From Desulfovibrionales bacterium (GTDB lineage Bacteria > Desulfobacterota > Desulfovibrionia > Desulfovibrionales > Desulfomicrobiaceae): a stretch of DNA of 10,956 nt. Position numbers and translations under genes: made by a program. Location: the NCBI GenBank assembly GCA_012727515.1, contig JAAYGZ010000253.1, forward strand, positions 1 through 10,956, given 5' to 3'. The notes under the pieces are model-generated. The model had not been told where the DNA came from. It saw nothing but the letters and a program-made list of their open reading frames with translations, and did not search any database. Numbering within the stretch: position 1 is the stretch's first letter; the number at the start of each line of letters is the position of its first letter. Shown piece after piece: positions 1 through 6,277 of the stretch.

Positions 1-569
1 CAGTACAAAGCCGTGGCCGCAGTGGTATTGGCAATGCCCATTTCTCCGGTGCCAAGGGTGACAATACCTTCCTGAGCAGCCTGCTCGGCCAGCCTGATTC
101 CATTTTCCAGAGCCTGGATGCACTGGGGGCGGGTCATGGCCGGGCCAGTGCTTAAATCAGCCGTGCCCGGAGCAACCTTGCACTGAATCAAGGCAGGGTG
201 TTCGCTAAAGGCACCGCCCATGCATCCGGCGTCAACCACTTTCAGATCCACGCCTGCTGTACGGGTCAGCACATTGATAGCAGCGCCTTCATGAATAAAG
301 TTTTCAACCATCTGGCGGGTTACTTCCTGTGGAAACAGGCTGACTCCCTGGGCGGCAACACCGTGGTCTGCTGCGCATGTGTACATGCGGGCCGGGTCCA
401 CACGCGGGGCCTGCCCCTGAGCAATGGCGACCAAACGATTGGCTGCGGTTTCAAGCATCCCCAGGCTGCCCTGGGGCTTGGTCTGCATGTCCTGGTGCGC
501 CTGGGCCTGGGTAAAGTATGCGGGATCAAGTGGTGTAATGCGAGCACAGGTTTGAGTCAGTACAGACAT
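1..569 (-). CDS. cobT: Nicotinate-nucleotide--dimethylbenzimidazole phosphoribosyltransferase, N-terminal part (CobT)
   Basis: CobT transfers phosphoribose from nicotinate mononucleotide to 5,6-dimethylbenzimidazole (or a related base), giving the alpha-ribazole phosphate used as lower ligand of cobalamin; it is cytoplasmic. About 189 residues are readable and begin MSVLTQTCARITPLD. Family motifs seen by eye are KPQGSLG (31-37), ADHGV (67-71) with the following GVSLFP and VTRQMV, and GEMGIANTT (175-183). Full CobT proteins are about 350 residues, so roughly the last 160, including the catalytic glutamate region, lie beyond the left edge. The ATG at 569 is supported by AAGGA seven bases upstream. 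No B12 riboswitch was recognised in the 300 bases upstream, and no other cobalamin gene is visible, so its operon cannot be judged. Identification is firm. Confidence 0.95.
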   Translation of the reverse strand, partial: MSVLTQTCARITPLDPAYFTQAQAHQDMQTKPQGSLGMLETAANRLVAIAQGQAPRVDPARMYTCAADHGVAAQGVSLFPQEVTRQMVENFIHEGAAINVLTRTAGVDLKVVDAGCMGGAFSEHPALIQCKVAPGTADLSTGPAMTRPQCIQALENGIRLAEQAAQEGIVTLGTGEMGIANTTAATALY

Positions 570-685
570 GAGCAATCCTTAACATTGTGGTTATGATATA
601 TTTTACAGGAAAATCAGGTACAGAATAGAGTCTGTGCTGACAAGAATTTTGCTTTATTGAGAACCTGAAGCGGTGGAGAGAATGG

Positions 686-717
686 TGCTCCGGAATACCA
701 GGTGATATTCCGGAGCA
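686..717 (-). terminator. Perfect 12-bp stem-loop downstream of nrfA
   Basis: The arms TGCTCCGGAATA (686-697) and TATTCCGGAGCA (706-717) are perfectly complementary around an 8-base loop. It lies about 160 bases beyond the nrfA stop codon and about 120 before cobT, so it could end nrfHA transcription or sit in the cobT leader. Neither side has a proper T-tract (the minus-strand exit reads CATTCTCTCC), so a classical Rho-independent terminator is not fully supported. It could instead be an RNA-stabilising or transcript-end hairpin. Confidence 0.45.
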
Positions 718-759
718 TGGGTGTGTAGATTTAGAGAAACACTGATTAAACAGGAACAA

Positions 760-858
760 GTCATTGCGACCGCGAGGGATCGAAGCGGGAAGCAATCCAG
801 AATCGTTGACTTATAAATGGGTTATAGATTGCCGCGTCGCTACGCTCCTCGCAATGAC
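760..858. repeat. Palindromic interspersed repeat (CATTGCGA...TCGCAATG family)
   Basis: A 99-bp imperfect palindrome with perfect 10-bp ends, GTCATTGCGA at 760-769 and TCGCAATGAC at 849-858. Internal complementary pieces are GCAATC at 792-797 with GATTGC at 827-832. A small hairpin lies in the left arm (CCGC 770-773 with GCGG 785-788). The block is further flanked by CTGATTAA (742-749) and its complement TTAATCAG (863-870), extending the fold to 742-870. From memory, repeats with this CATTGCGAGGAGCG-type core occur between genes in many unrelated bacteria, and their accidental translations (ending CRVATLLAMT) appear as spurious proteins. No transposase or target duplication is seen. Whether it is a MITE, a REP-like element or an RNA structure is not decidable here. 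Confidence 0.75.
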
Positions 859-877
859 GGAATTAATCAGCATTTCC

Positions 878-2434
878 TTAGCTTGCAGCAGGCGCTGGAA
901 TAAGACGCCTGTTTTCATCCCAGATTTGTTCTGCTTTGGGAGTGACCTTCAGATACTTGAACCACTGGTGTGTGGCCATATGTTCGGGGTCCATCTGCAG
1001 TTCCCGGCTGTGCTCCATAATGGGCGGCACAAGCTCTTTGATGTCCTTGGACAGGGCAGCAGCAGTGGTAAAGTCAGCGGCCTGGATGGCAAAATCCACA
1101 GCTTTCTGACTGTATTGCTGAGATCTGGCCAAAGTATCCAGGGCCTTGGTTGGGTTGTGAAAGCCAACACTGTTTTCAGCAGAGATAAGATCCCAGAAGA
1201 ATTGTCCTTTGCGGCACATTTCCCGGGCATCAATCATCAGTTGGTCGTAGTTGGCGGGCTTATCGCCTTCGTACTCATTTGCCATACGGATGGCTTCGTG
1301 TGCTTTGACAGAAATGTCCTGAGCAACCATGAGCTGTTCCCAGACCTTGTCCTGCGTATAGACGACCCGCTGGCGCAGGTAGTCAGGCGCTTTGTCTGTA
1401 TGGCACTGACGGCAGGCCTTGAGGTCCGGGTCCTTAAGAGGCGAGGTCCAGTGATGGGTGGACATTTTTTTCTTTCCATCCAGGCGGACATAACTCATGT
1501 GGCAATCAGCACAGCTTACGCCAGCTGCGCCATGAATACCATTGTGCCAGGTCTCGTATTCAGGATGCTGGGCCTTGAGCATGGGGGTTTGGGATACCGG
1601 ATGTACCCAGTCTGCAAAATTGCCTTCAAATCCAGGCATTTTTACGTTGCCTTTATCTTTATAGTATTCATATACCTGTTCTGGATCTTTGCCATTGGCC
1701 CAGGGAAATACGGGCTTTTTGTTTGCTCCATGCCCTTCGTCAGTAAAATAGTATTCAACATGACATTGGCCACAAACAAGTGCGCGTTGTTCGTTACGGG
1801 GCATGGTCTTGAAGTCTTTGCCCTGTGCCTTGAGATAATCCTTTAATGGCTCGGAATAGATACGCAGATCCATATTGGTTGGCTCATGGCAACTGGCGCA
1901 GCCAATGGTGTTTTCATCCATATCCACTTCTTCGCGAAACTGATTGAAATCCTTGGCCCAGAATTCATCGCCGTACTGGCCAACCCATTCGATCATTTTG
2001 GCTCCCTTGCAGTTCCAGCAGGTAGCAGGCAGGCCGGCTTTTTCATCATAGCGGTTCAGGCGGTCAATGTTGAGGATATCCTTGAGCGCATAAGTGTGGC
2101 CACGGGCCGCCTTGTACTCATAGCTGAACGGATAGCCCAGCCACAGGTTTTTCAAATAGGGCTGAGCGTGCTTGTAGCCTTCAGGCAGGGGGTGCACATT
2201 ATCATGCTTGTTGTAGGCCACGGAACCGCCGTATTCGGTCATGATCTCGGATTCGTTGTTGCGCAGGAAGGTTTCATAATGCAGCGGAAATTCAGCTTTG
2301 AACGGAGAATTTTTAATCTCTTGTTCTGATAATTTTGTTTTGAACTCAGGAGTTTTTGGCTCAGAAGTATCAATGCAGCCAGCCAGGGTCAGGGTTGCGG
2401 CCAGCAGGGTCAGGAGAATCGGTATCTTACGCAT
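878..2434 (-). CDS. nrfA: Ammonia-forming cytochrome c nitrite reductase, catalytic subunit
   Basis: NrfA carries out the six-electron reduction of nitrite to ammonium (it also reduces NO and hydroxylamine) outside the cytoplasmic membrane. The 518-residue product has the diagnostic CWNCK haem site with lysine ligand (139-143) and four CxxCH sites: 179-183, 221-225, 308-312 and 341-345. By comparison with characterised NrfA, R191, Y228 and H290 fit the active-site Arg/Tyr/His, and E227, Y228, K287 and Q289 fit the calcium site. The N-terminus is a lipoprotein signal ending LAGC (Cys20), so the mature protein is predicted to be lipid-anchored, unlike the soluble E. coli enzyme. The start ATG lies inside the end of nrfH (8-bp overlap) and is preceded by AAGGAG at 2443-2448. 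Length and motifs are normal for the family. Confidence 0.98.
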   Translation of the reverse strand: MRKIPILLTLLAATLTLAGCIDTSEPKTPEFKTKLSEQEIKNSPFKAEFPLHYETFLRNNESEIMTEYGGSVAYNKHDNVHPLPEGYKHAQPYLKNLWLGYPFSYEYKAARGHTYALKDILNIDRLNRYDEKAGLPATCWNCKGAKMIEWVGQYGDEFWAKDFNQFREEVDMDENTIGCASCHEPTNMDLRIYSEPLKDYLKAQGKDFKTMPRNEQRALVCGQCHVEYYFTDEGHGANKKPVFPWANGKDPEQVYEYYKDKGNVKMPGFEGNFADWVHPVSQTPMLKAQHPEYETWHNGIHGAAGVSCADCHMSYVRLDGKKKMSTHHWTSPLKDPDLKACRQCHTDKAPDYLRQRVVYTQDKVWEQLMVAQDISVKAHEAIRMANEYEGDKPANYDQLMIDAREMCRKGQFFWDLISAENSVGFHNPTKALDTLARSQQYSQKAVDFAIQAADFTTAAALSKDIKELVPPIMEHSRELQMDPEHMATHQWFKYLKVTPKAEQIWDENRRLIPAPAAS

Positions 2435-2903
2435 CAGCGGCGCTCCTTAAGGCTATAGGCAGTTTGGGAGTGTGAGGAACATGACGATGACAGTCTGTAC
2501 AAAATTCTTTGCTCTGCATGATCACGGTGCTGGTGGTTGCACTGTGGCAGCGTTCGCAGTTGGCCTGGGTCACAGCCTTGGTATCTCCGCCAGGATGGAT
2601 GAGATCCGGAACCGTGCTGGTGACTGTGGCAAAAATGTCACGGGTTCCTTCTTTGGCTTTAAAAGGCATTTTGGCGACCAGATTGTGCGGGGCGTGGCAT
2701 TCATTGCAGGCTTGTTCTGCGTGCACGGATTTTTTGTGCGTCAGTGCTGCCTCTGCCATGGAATGACAGTTGCCGCAGAACATGGCCTGGTCCGTGAACG
2801 TCATGGCCACGGCAGCGCCAACAGTGAGCACTGCACCGACAATGGCTGGTGGCAATAAATAGCGCCATTTTCGCCCGCCGGGGTCAGTTTTTTGAAGAAC
2901 CAT
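2427..2903 (-). CDS. nrfH: Cytochrome c nitrite reductase membrane subunit, tetrahaem quinol dehydrogenase (NrfH)
   Basis: NrfH is a NapC/NirT-family cytochrome that oxidises menaquinol and passes electrons to NrfA. The 158-residue product has one N-terminal membrane helix (about 16-35) followed by four CxxCH sites at 43-47, 66-70, 116-120 and 135-139. The first reads CGNCHSM; in NrfH structures the Met two residues after that His is the unusual axial ligand of haem 1, and it is present here (M49). A strong AAGGAGGG precedes the ATG at 2903. It is the first gene of the nrfHA pair and overlaps nrfA by 8 bp, indicating translational coupling. The order nrfH-nrfA and the absence of nrfBCD genes indicate the NrfHA-type complex rather than the enterobacterial NrfABCD type. 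Confidence 0.97.
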   Translation of the reverse strand: MVLQKTDPGGRKWRYLLPPAIVGAVLTVGAAVAMTFTDQAMFCGNCHSMAEAALTHKKSVHAEQACNECHAPHNLVAKMPFKAKEGTRDIFATVTSTVPDLIHPGGDTKAVTQANCERCHSATTSTVIMQSKEFCTDCHRHVPHTPKLPIALRSAADA

Positions 2904-2942
2904 ACTTCCCTCCTTAGGTTGTTCAACTCGAAACTATGCCAG

Positions 2943-2958
2943 GCATTCCCTGTAATGC
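2943..2958. promoter_or_regulatory. Candidate operator GCATT-N6-AATGC upstream of nrfH
   Basis: A perfect 5-bp inverted repeat with a 6-bp spacer, 40-55 bases before the nrfH start. The 5-6-5 geometry is that of CRP/FNR-family operators. Nitrite and nitrosative-stress genes of sulfate reducers are often controlled by the CRP/FNR-family regulator HcpR, but its known sites begin TTGTGA or similar, which this does not match. A 16-bp imperfect palindrome can occur by chance, so this is only a candidate. Confidence 0.25.
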
Positions 2959-3169
2959 ACGGCACAAAAAACCTATGATCGTGGCGCTGCATGGCTGGAT
3001 ATGGATGCAGTAAATCTTTTGTGTATTCTGGCTCAGCACAAGCAGCAGCTTGGGTGTGTCTATGCTTGAAAAAGACAGACTAATCAATCAGTTTTCTACT
3101 ATGTTTCTATGTTGATACCCTGCTTCATGGGCTGCGTGAAGAACTCTTTTGCTGCTGCACAGTGATAAA

Positions 3170-3198
3170 TTGACAAACCCAGCCACAATCCTCAATGA
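3170..3198 (+). promoter_or_regulatory. Possible sigma-70 promoter for the gene at 3229
   Basis: A perfect -35 TTGACA lies at 3170-3175. The hexamer 17 bp downstream (CAATGA, 3193-3198) is a poor -10, so only the -35 half is convincing. It lies in the right place, about 30-55 bases before the start codon at 3229. Confidence 0.3.
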
Positions 3199-3228
3199 CA
3201 ATTTCTGTAACCATACAAGGAGATCACT

Positions 3229-3807
3229 ATGCAACGACTTGAGTATTGGGCAGGCTATACAGTGTCCTCGGTGCGAGGGTGGCTCTATGCCTTGCGACCA
3301 GGCCGGCGGCCCATGATGAAAAATGATCGGGTGCGTAACAGTTTGCTGTATGATGATGTCTGCCAATGGCAAAAAACGCAGATAGATTCCATGACATTTG
3401 AAAATGATCAGCCGCATAAAAATAACAAGGGAGCTATTGATCTCAAGCTGATGCGGCGTATTCATCGCCGCACTTTGCTGGAAATAAAGCATGAACTGGG
3501 CGAGCTGTGGCGCCCCTCTTCAGTGACCATGGATCGCGGGCGGGGCATCAGCCTGGATCAGTCCATTGCGATTATGCACCGCTTGCGTGACGCAGGTTTT
3601 CCCGATGATGCCCTGGGCGTGGTTTCAGTGCAATTTGCAGATCGCCGTCATTCTTTTGCCCTTGTGCACGACCAGGACGATGATTTCTGGATGCTTGACA
3701 ATGGCCTGCTGTCTTTTTCTCCCCTGCGGGGCAGTGTGTTTTTTTCTGCTCGCAAAGATGTTCATATCCTCATAGGTTTTAATTTTTTCGATGTCTGGAA
3801 CTATTAA
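3229..3807 (+). CDS. Transglutaminase-like cysteine-proteinase-related protein, probable Ser-for-Cys variant
   Basis: A 192-residue protein without signal peptide or membrane helix, so probably cytoplasmic. Its second half resembles the bacterial transglutaminase-like cysteine proteinases (BTLCP, the LapG/DUF920 group): a helix that in the family begins GDCEDY and continues toward a LxxAGxP segment, then a His before a hydrophobic strand, then an LDN motif. Here the corresponding pieces read GISLDQ (106-111), HRLRDAGFP (117-125), RRHSFALV (139-146) and MLDNG (155-159). H141 and D157 fit the triad, but the nucleophile position aligns by eye with S108, so the protein is likely inactive as a Cys protease or uses Ser. 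The only Cys (C45) is far from the motif. AAGGAGA seven bases before the ATG supports the start. It is followed within a few bases by a CDF transporter, suggesting one operon. The family assignment is a by-eye inference. Confidence 0.55.
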   Translation: MQRLEYWAGYTVSSVRGWLYALRPGRRPMMKNDRVRNSLLYDDVCQWQKTQIDSMTFENDQPHKNNKGAIDLKLMRRIHRRTLLEIKHELGELWRPSSVTMDRGRGISLDQSIAIMHRLRDAGFPDDALGVVSVQFADRRHSFALVHDQDDDFWMLDNGLLSFSPLRGSVFFSARKDVHILIGFNFFDVWNY

Positions 3808-3811
3808 ATTC

Positions 3812-4756
3812 ATGCCAAACCTGAGTATCCGGGGCTATGCCTATCTCTCTATTGCTGCTTCTTTATTGACCATGGCCCTGAAATTTGGGGCATTTTTTGT
3901 CACAGGCTCCATTGGGCTTTTTTCCGATGCCGTAGAGTCTGTGGTCAATCTGGTGGCAGGGGGCATAGCTTTGCTGGCCATTATCTGGTCCCAACGACCC
4001 GCAGACCACACCCATGCCTATGGCCATGGCAAGGTGGAGTATTTTTCCAGCGGTATGGAAGGGGTGCTCATCTGCTGTGCGGCTGTGGGCATTGTGGTGA
4101 CAGCGTTACGCCGCTTTGTTGCTCCGCAACCAATGCAGGCTCTTGATTTGGGTTTGATCCTGGCTGTGCTTGCCGGAGTGCTCAATTTTGTGGTTGCGCG
4201 GATTTTGCTTCAGGCTGCGCGCACCTATGACAGCATTGTGTTGGAGGCAGATGCCCGGCATTTATTGACGGATGTCTGGACCTCTGTCGGCTTGGTCGCA
4301 GCGTTAGCCATATTGCTGGTAGCACCTGCATCCTGGCAGATTCTTGATCCGCTCTTGGCGCTTGTTCTGGCTGGTCACATTTTATGGACAGGCTGGAGCC
4401 TGATACGCCAATCCGCGCACGGGCTTTTAGACCAGGGCTTACCAGCTCATGAAGTGGAGCAGGTTATAGCGGTTATTCGTCGCATAGCTGGGGTGGACGC
4501 GGGTTTTCACGCCCTGCGTACCCGTAAGGCCGGTGCTGTGCGCTTTGTGGATTTTCACCTGCTGGTGCCTGGGGCCATGACTGTGCAGGAATCCCATGAT
4601 ATATGCTGTGCCATTGAGGATGCTCTGCTTGCGCTCTGGCCCAGAACACAAACCACAATTCATGTGGAGCCACAGGAGGATTATGCTTCTTTTGATGGCT
4701 GGAAAGTTGGCGGGTTGTGCAATGGGTGCCGGAAAGACGCTGGGCAAAGTGCGTAG
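3812..4756 (+). CDS. Cation diffusion facilitator (CDF) family metal transporter
   Basis: CDF proteins export divalent metals (Zn, Fe, Mn, Co) from the cytoplasm by proton antiport as dimers. This 314-residue protein has about six membrane helices in the first 200 residues, then a cytoplasmic ferredoxin-like domain ending TTIHVEP. Family landmarks are SDAVESVVN in helix 2 (38-46), HTHAYGHGKVE (66-76) after it, and DARHLLTD in helix 5 (147-154). H150 and D154 give the usual HxxxD half-site, but the helix-2 half-site reads E42xxxN46 instead of the common DxxxD or HxxxD. The metal cannot be inferred with confidence. The tail carries a CxxC (303-306). An ATG at 3791 would add seven residues and overlap the previous gene by 17 bp. 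I prefer 3812, which puts the conserved AYLSIAAS nearer the N-terminus, but neither start has a good Shine-Dalgarno. Probably cotranscribed with the gene at 3229. Confidence 0.92.
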   Translation: MPNLSIRGYAYLSIAASLLTMALKFGAFFVTGSIGLFSDAVESVVNLVAGGIALLAIIWSQRPADHTHAYGHGKVEYFSSGMEGVLICCAAVGIVVTALRRFVAPQPMQALDLGLILAVLAGVLNFVVARILLQAARTYDSIVLEADARHLLTDVWTSVGLVAALAILLVAPASWQILDPLLALVLAGHILWTGWSLIRQSAHGLLDQGLPAHEVEQVIAVIRRIAGVDAGFHALRTRKAGAVRFVDFHLLVPGAMTVQESHDICCAIEDALLALWPRTQTTIHVEPQEDYASFDGWKVGGLCNGCRKDAGQSA

Positions 4757-4805
4757 GGACGCGTCACTCTGCTTGTGCTCGCAGTCCTCGCACTGGCAGA
4801 ATAAC

Positions 4806-5198
4806 TTAGTGTTTTTTAGGTTTATTTTTTTGTACCAGCGTATCAACTTCTTCTGGAGTGGCTGGAATGGACAGGGAGGGTTTTCCTTCCTCCAGGATGC
4901 GGTCAAAATTAATGGTTTCAATGCTGATGTCTGAGCCAAAGGCATCTTCTTGCAGTGCAAGGTAGGCTGTTTTGGCAAAGGCTCTGGCCCTGGCCCACCA
5001 TGATCTGCCTTTGCGTTCCCAGAAACGTTGCCCGGAGCGGTAGGCATACAGGCCAGAGCAGACCACAAAAGCAAGGTTGGTTTTTGCAGCAGAAACCAGG
5101 GCCGTGCGAACCATGCCTTTGGCTTCCTGAAAGGCCAGTTGAGTTTCAGGCCGGATGGCCGGGACAGTGCGGTTGGTCTTGCGTTTGTTTGTACTCAT
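4806..5198 (-). CDS. Hypothetical protein, 130 residues
   Basis: I do not recognise this family. The product is a 130-residue, basic, soluble-looking protein. It has a Lys/Arg/Thr-rich start (MSTNKRKTNRTVPAIRPE), a predicted helical middle (about 20-85) with a mildly hydrophobic stretch around 36-50 and a Trp/Arg-rich patch RFWERKGRSWWARAR (58-72), and a charged tail ending in Lys residues. The start has no clear Shine-Dalgarno. It is kept because its amino-acid composition is protein-like and it fills the space between two plus-strand genes with no better competitor; the overlapping minus-strand frame that runs on into the CDF gene is judged a shadow. The Lys/Arg-rich ends could indicate nucleic-acid binding, but that is only composition. 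It is convergent with the CDF gene and divergent from phoH. Confidence 0.65.
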   Translation of the reverse strand: MSTNKRKTNRTVPAIRPETQLAFQEAKGMVRTALVSAAKTNLAFVVCSGLYAYRSGQRFWERKGRSWWARARAFAKTAYLALQEDAFGSDISIETINFDRILEEGKPSLSIPATPEEVDTLVQKNKPKKH

Positions 5199-5293
5199 GG
5201 GCGCGTGGGCTGAGGTTAATGCGTGCGTGTTTGCTGCGTTGTGTACGGAACTTTGGTCTGGTTGGCAAATAACCGTCTTGTCATGGAAGGGGT

Positions 5294-6277
5294 ATGGAAG
5301 AACAAGAACTCACATTTGAAAACATAGTGCTGGCAACAGAAGTTTTCGGGCCAGGCAATGCGCATCTGCATGTTGTGCGCCAGGCCACAGGTGTTGGCCT
5401 GGAGAGTCGGGGCAATGTACTGCATATTGCAGGGCCTGACGCAATTATGGTTCGTTTGGTCAGTCAGTTTTTTGTGCAGATTTATGATTTGATCCGGCGG
5501 GGATACAGTTTTTTTGAGCGCGATATTGAGCAGGGGCTGCACATGTTGCTGCGTGATCCGGCCACGCCGCTGGCAGCCTATTATCAGGATTCCCAGTTTA
5601 TAGTTTCACCGCGAAAAAAAGTTTCTCCCAAGACCGTGAATCAACGGGAATACCTGCATGCTTTGCGGGAAATGGAGTTAACGCTGGGGATTGGTCCGGC
5701 TGGCACAGGCAAGACCTATCTGGCAGTGGCAGTGGCTGTATCGTTATTTTTGCAGAAAAAAGTCAAACGTCTGGTTCTCACGCGCCCGGCAGTGGAGGCC
5801 GGGGAAAAACTGGGTTTTTTACCGGGCGATCTGGCTGAAAAGGTCAATCCGTATTTGCGCCCACTGTACGACGCCCTGCATGACATGCTGGATCATGGCC
5901 GAGTGCAGGACATGATTGCGTCCGGAGCTATCGAAGTTGCGCCCCTGGCTTTTATGCGCGGGCGCACCCTGAATAACGCCTTTGTTATTTTAGATGAGGC
6001 CCAGAACACGAGCACTGAACAGATGAAAATGTTTCTCACGCGCCTGGGGCATGGTTCACGCGCTGTGGTCACGGGTGATGTGACCCAGATTGATCTGCCA
6101 ACGCACATACAGTCCGGGCTGGTGCAGGCCATGGAGGTCTTGCACGGCGTTGAGGGCATTGCCATGGTTCATTTTACCGAGGCAGATGTTATTCGCCATC
6201 CCCTGGTGGGACGTATTGTCCGCGCGTATGACCAGCACCGACAAACAAAGGGCCTTCGCCAGGGACACGAACAATGA
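5294..6277 (+). CDS. phoH: PhoH-family ATPase (PhoH-like protein)
   Basis: PhoH-like proteins are cytoplasmic P-loop ATPases related to the helicase/DEAD superfamily and are widely encoded next to ybeY. They are thought to act in RNA metabolism, though the reaction is not settled. This 327-residue protein has a KH-like N-terminal region (about 1-110), then Walker A GPAGTGKT (134-141), the conserved LTRPAVEAGEKLGFLPGD (162-179), Walker B VILDEAQN (231-238) and the sensor-like VVTGDVTQIDLP (258-269). Length and motifs are normal. GGAAGGGG lies just before the ATG, with short spacing. Its stop overlaps the ybeY start by 4 bp, indicating translational coupling. No clear promoter was found in the 95 bases between it and the divergent gene at 5198. 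Confidence 0.96.
   Translation: MEEQELTFENIVLATEVFGPGNAHLHVVRQATGVGLESRGNVLHIAGPDAIMVRLVSQFFVQIYDLIRRGYSFFERDIEQGLHMLLRDPATPLAAYYQDSQFIVSPRKKVSPKTVNQREYLHALREMELTLGIGPAGTGKTYLAVAVAVSLFLQKKVKRLVLTRPAVEAGEKLGFLPGDLAEKVNPYLRPLYDALHDMLDHGRVQDMIASGAIEVAPLAFMRGRTLNNAFVILDEAQNTSTEQMKMFLTRLGHGSRAVVTGDVTQIDLPTHIQSGLVQAMEVLHGVEGIAMVHFTEADVIRHPLVGRIVRAYDQHRQTKGLRQGHEQ

Larger units (their letters stand above)
570..877. other. Intergenic region between nrfA and cobT
   Basis: This 308-base stretch has no credible gene. It contains a perfect 12-bp stem-loop (686-717) and a palindromic interspersed repeat (760-858), both annotated separately. Any promoter for cobT should lie in the roughly 100 bases before 569. 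On the minus strand there is a TTGTCA and, further down, AT-rich TAAAAT/TATATC, but the spacing does not make a convincing sigma-70 promoter. I found no B12-box-like sequence. Confidence 0.5.
2904..3228. other. Divergent regulatory region between nrfH and the gene at 3229
   Basis: This 325-base stretch separates the divergent nrfHA and 3229 transcription units and must hold promoters for both. Visible elements are an inverted repeat GCATT-N6-AATGC (2943-2958) close to nrfH and a perfect TTGACA (3170-3175) upstream of the plus-strand gene; a weak TTGTG/CACAA inverted repeat is also present. I found no credible coding sequence: the only small ORFs are about 9-12 codons and lack ribosome binding sites. 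Confidence 0.5.

Noticed and set aside
198..596. Plus-strand open frame of 132 codons
   Set aside because: It is antisense to cobT, which has clear family motifs and a good ribosome binding site.
570..690. Cobalamin riboswitch ahead of cobT
   Set aside because: No B12-box-like sequence or matching structure was recognisable on the minus strand.
764..1846. Long plus-strand open frame of 360 codons
   Set aside because: It is antisense to nrfA, whose five haem motifs are unmistakable, and its beginning is the translated palindromic repeat.
2975..3013. Twelve-codon frame MIVALHGWIWMQ, considered as a Trp-rich leader peptide
   Set aside because: It has no Shine-Dalgarno, no attenuator structure after it and no related biosynthetic gene downstream.
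3019..3041. Inverted repeat TTGTG-N13-CACAA, considered as an HcpR site
   Set aside because: The spacer is far longer than the 6 bp of CRP/FNR-type operators and the arms are short.
3167..3204. AAATTG / CAATTT inverted repeat
   Set aside because: Only 6 bp of AT-rich arms 26 bases apart, readily expected by chance.
4769..4799. Possible interrupted hairpin (CTGC...GCAG with GTGC...GCAC inside) between the convergent CDF and 4806 genes, as a terminator
   Set aside because: The stem is broken, the loop is large, and the T-rich run starts too far away to be convincing.
4439..5074. Minus-strand frame of 211 codons containing a CQCEDC motif
   Set aside because: It overlaps the well-supported C-terminal domain of the CDF transporter and the better 130-residue frame; the Cys motif looks accidental.
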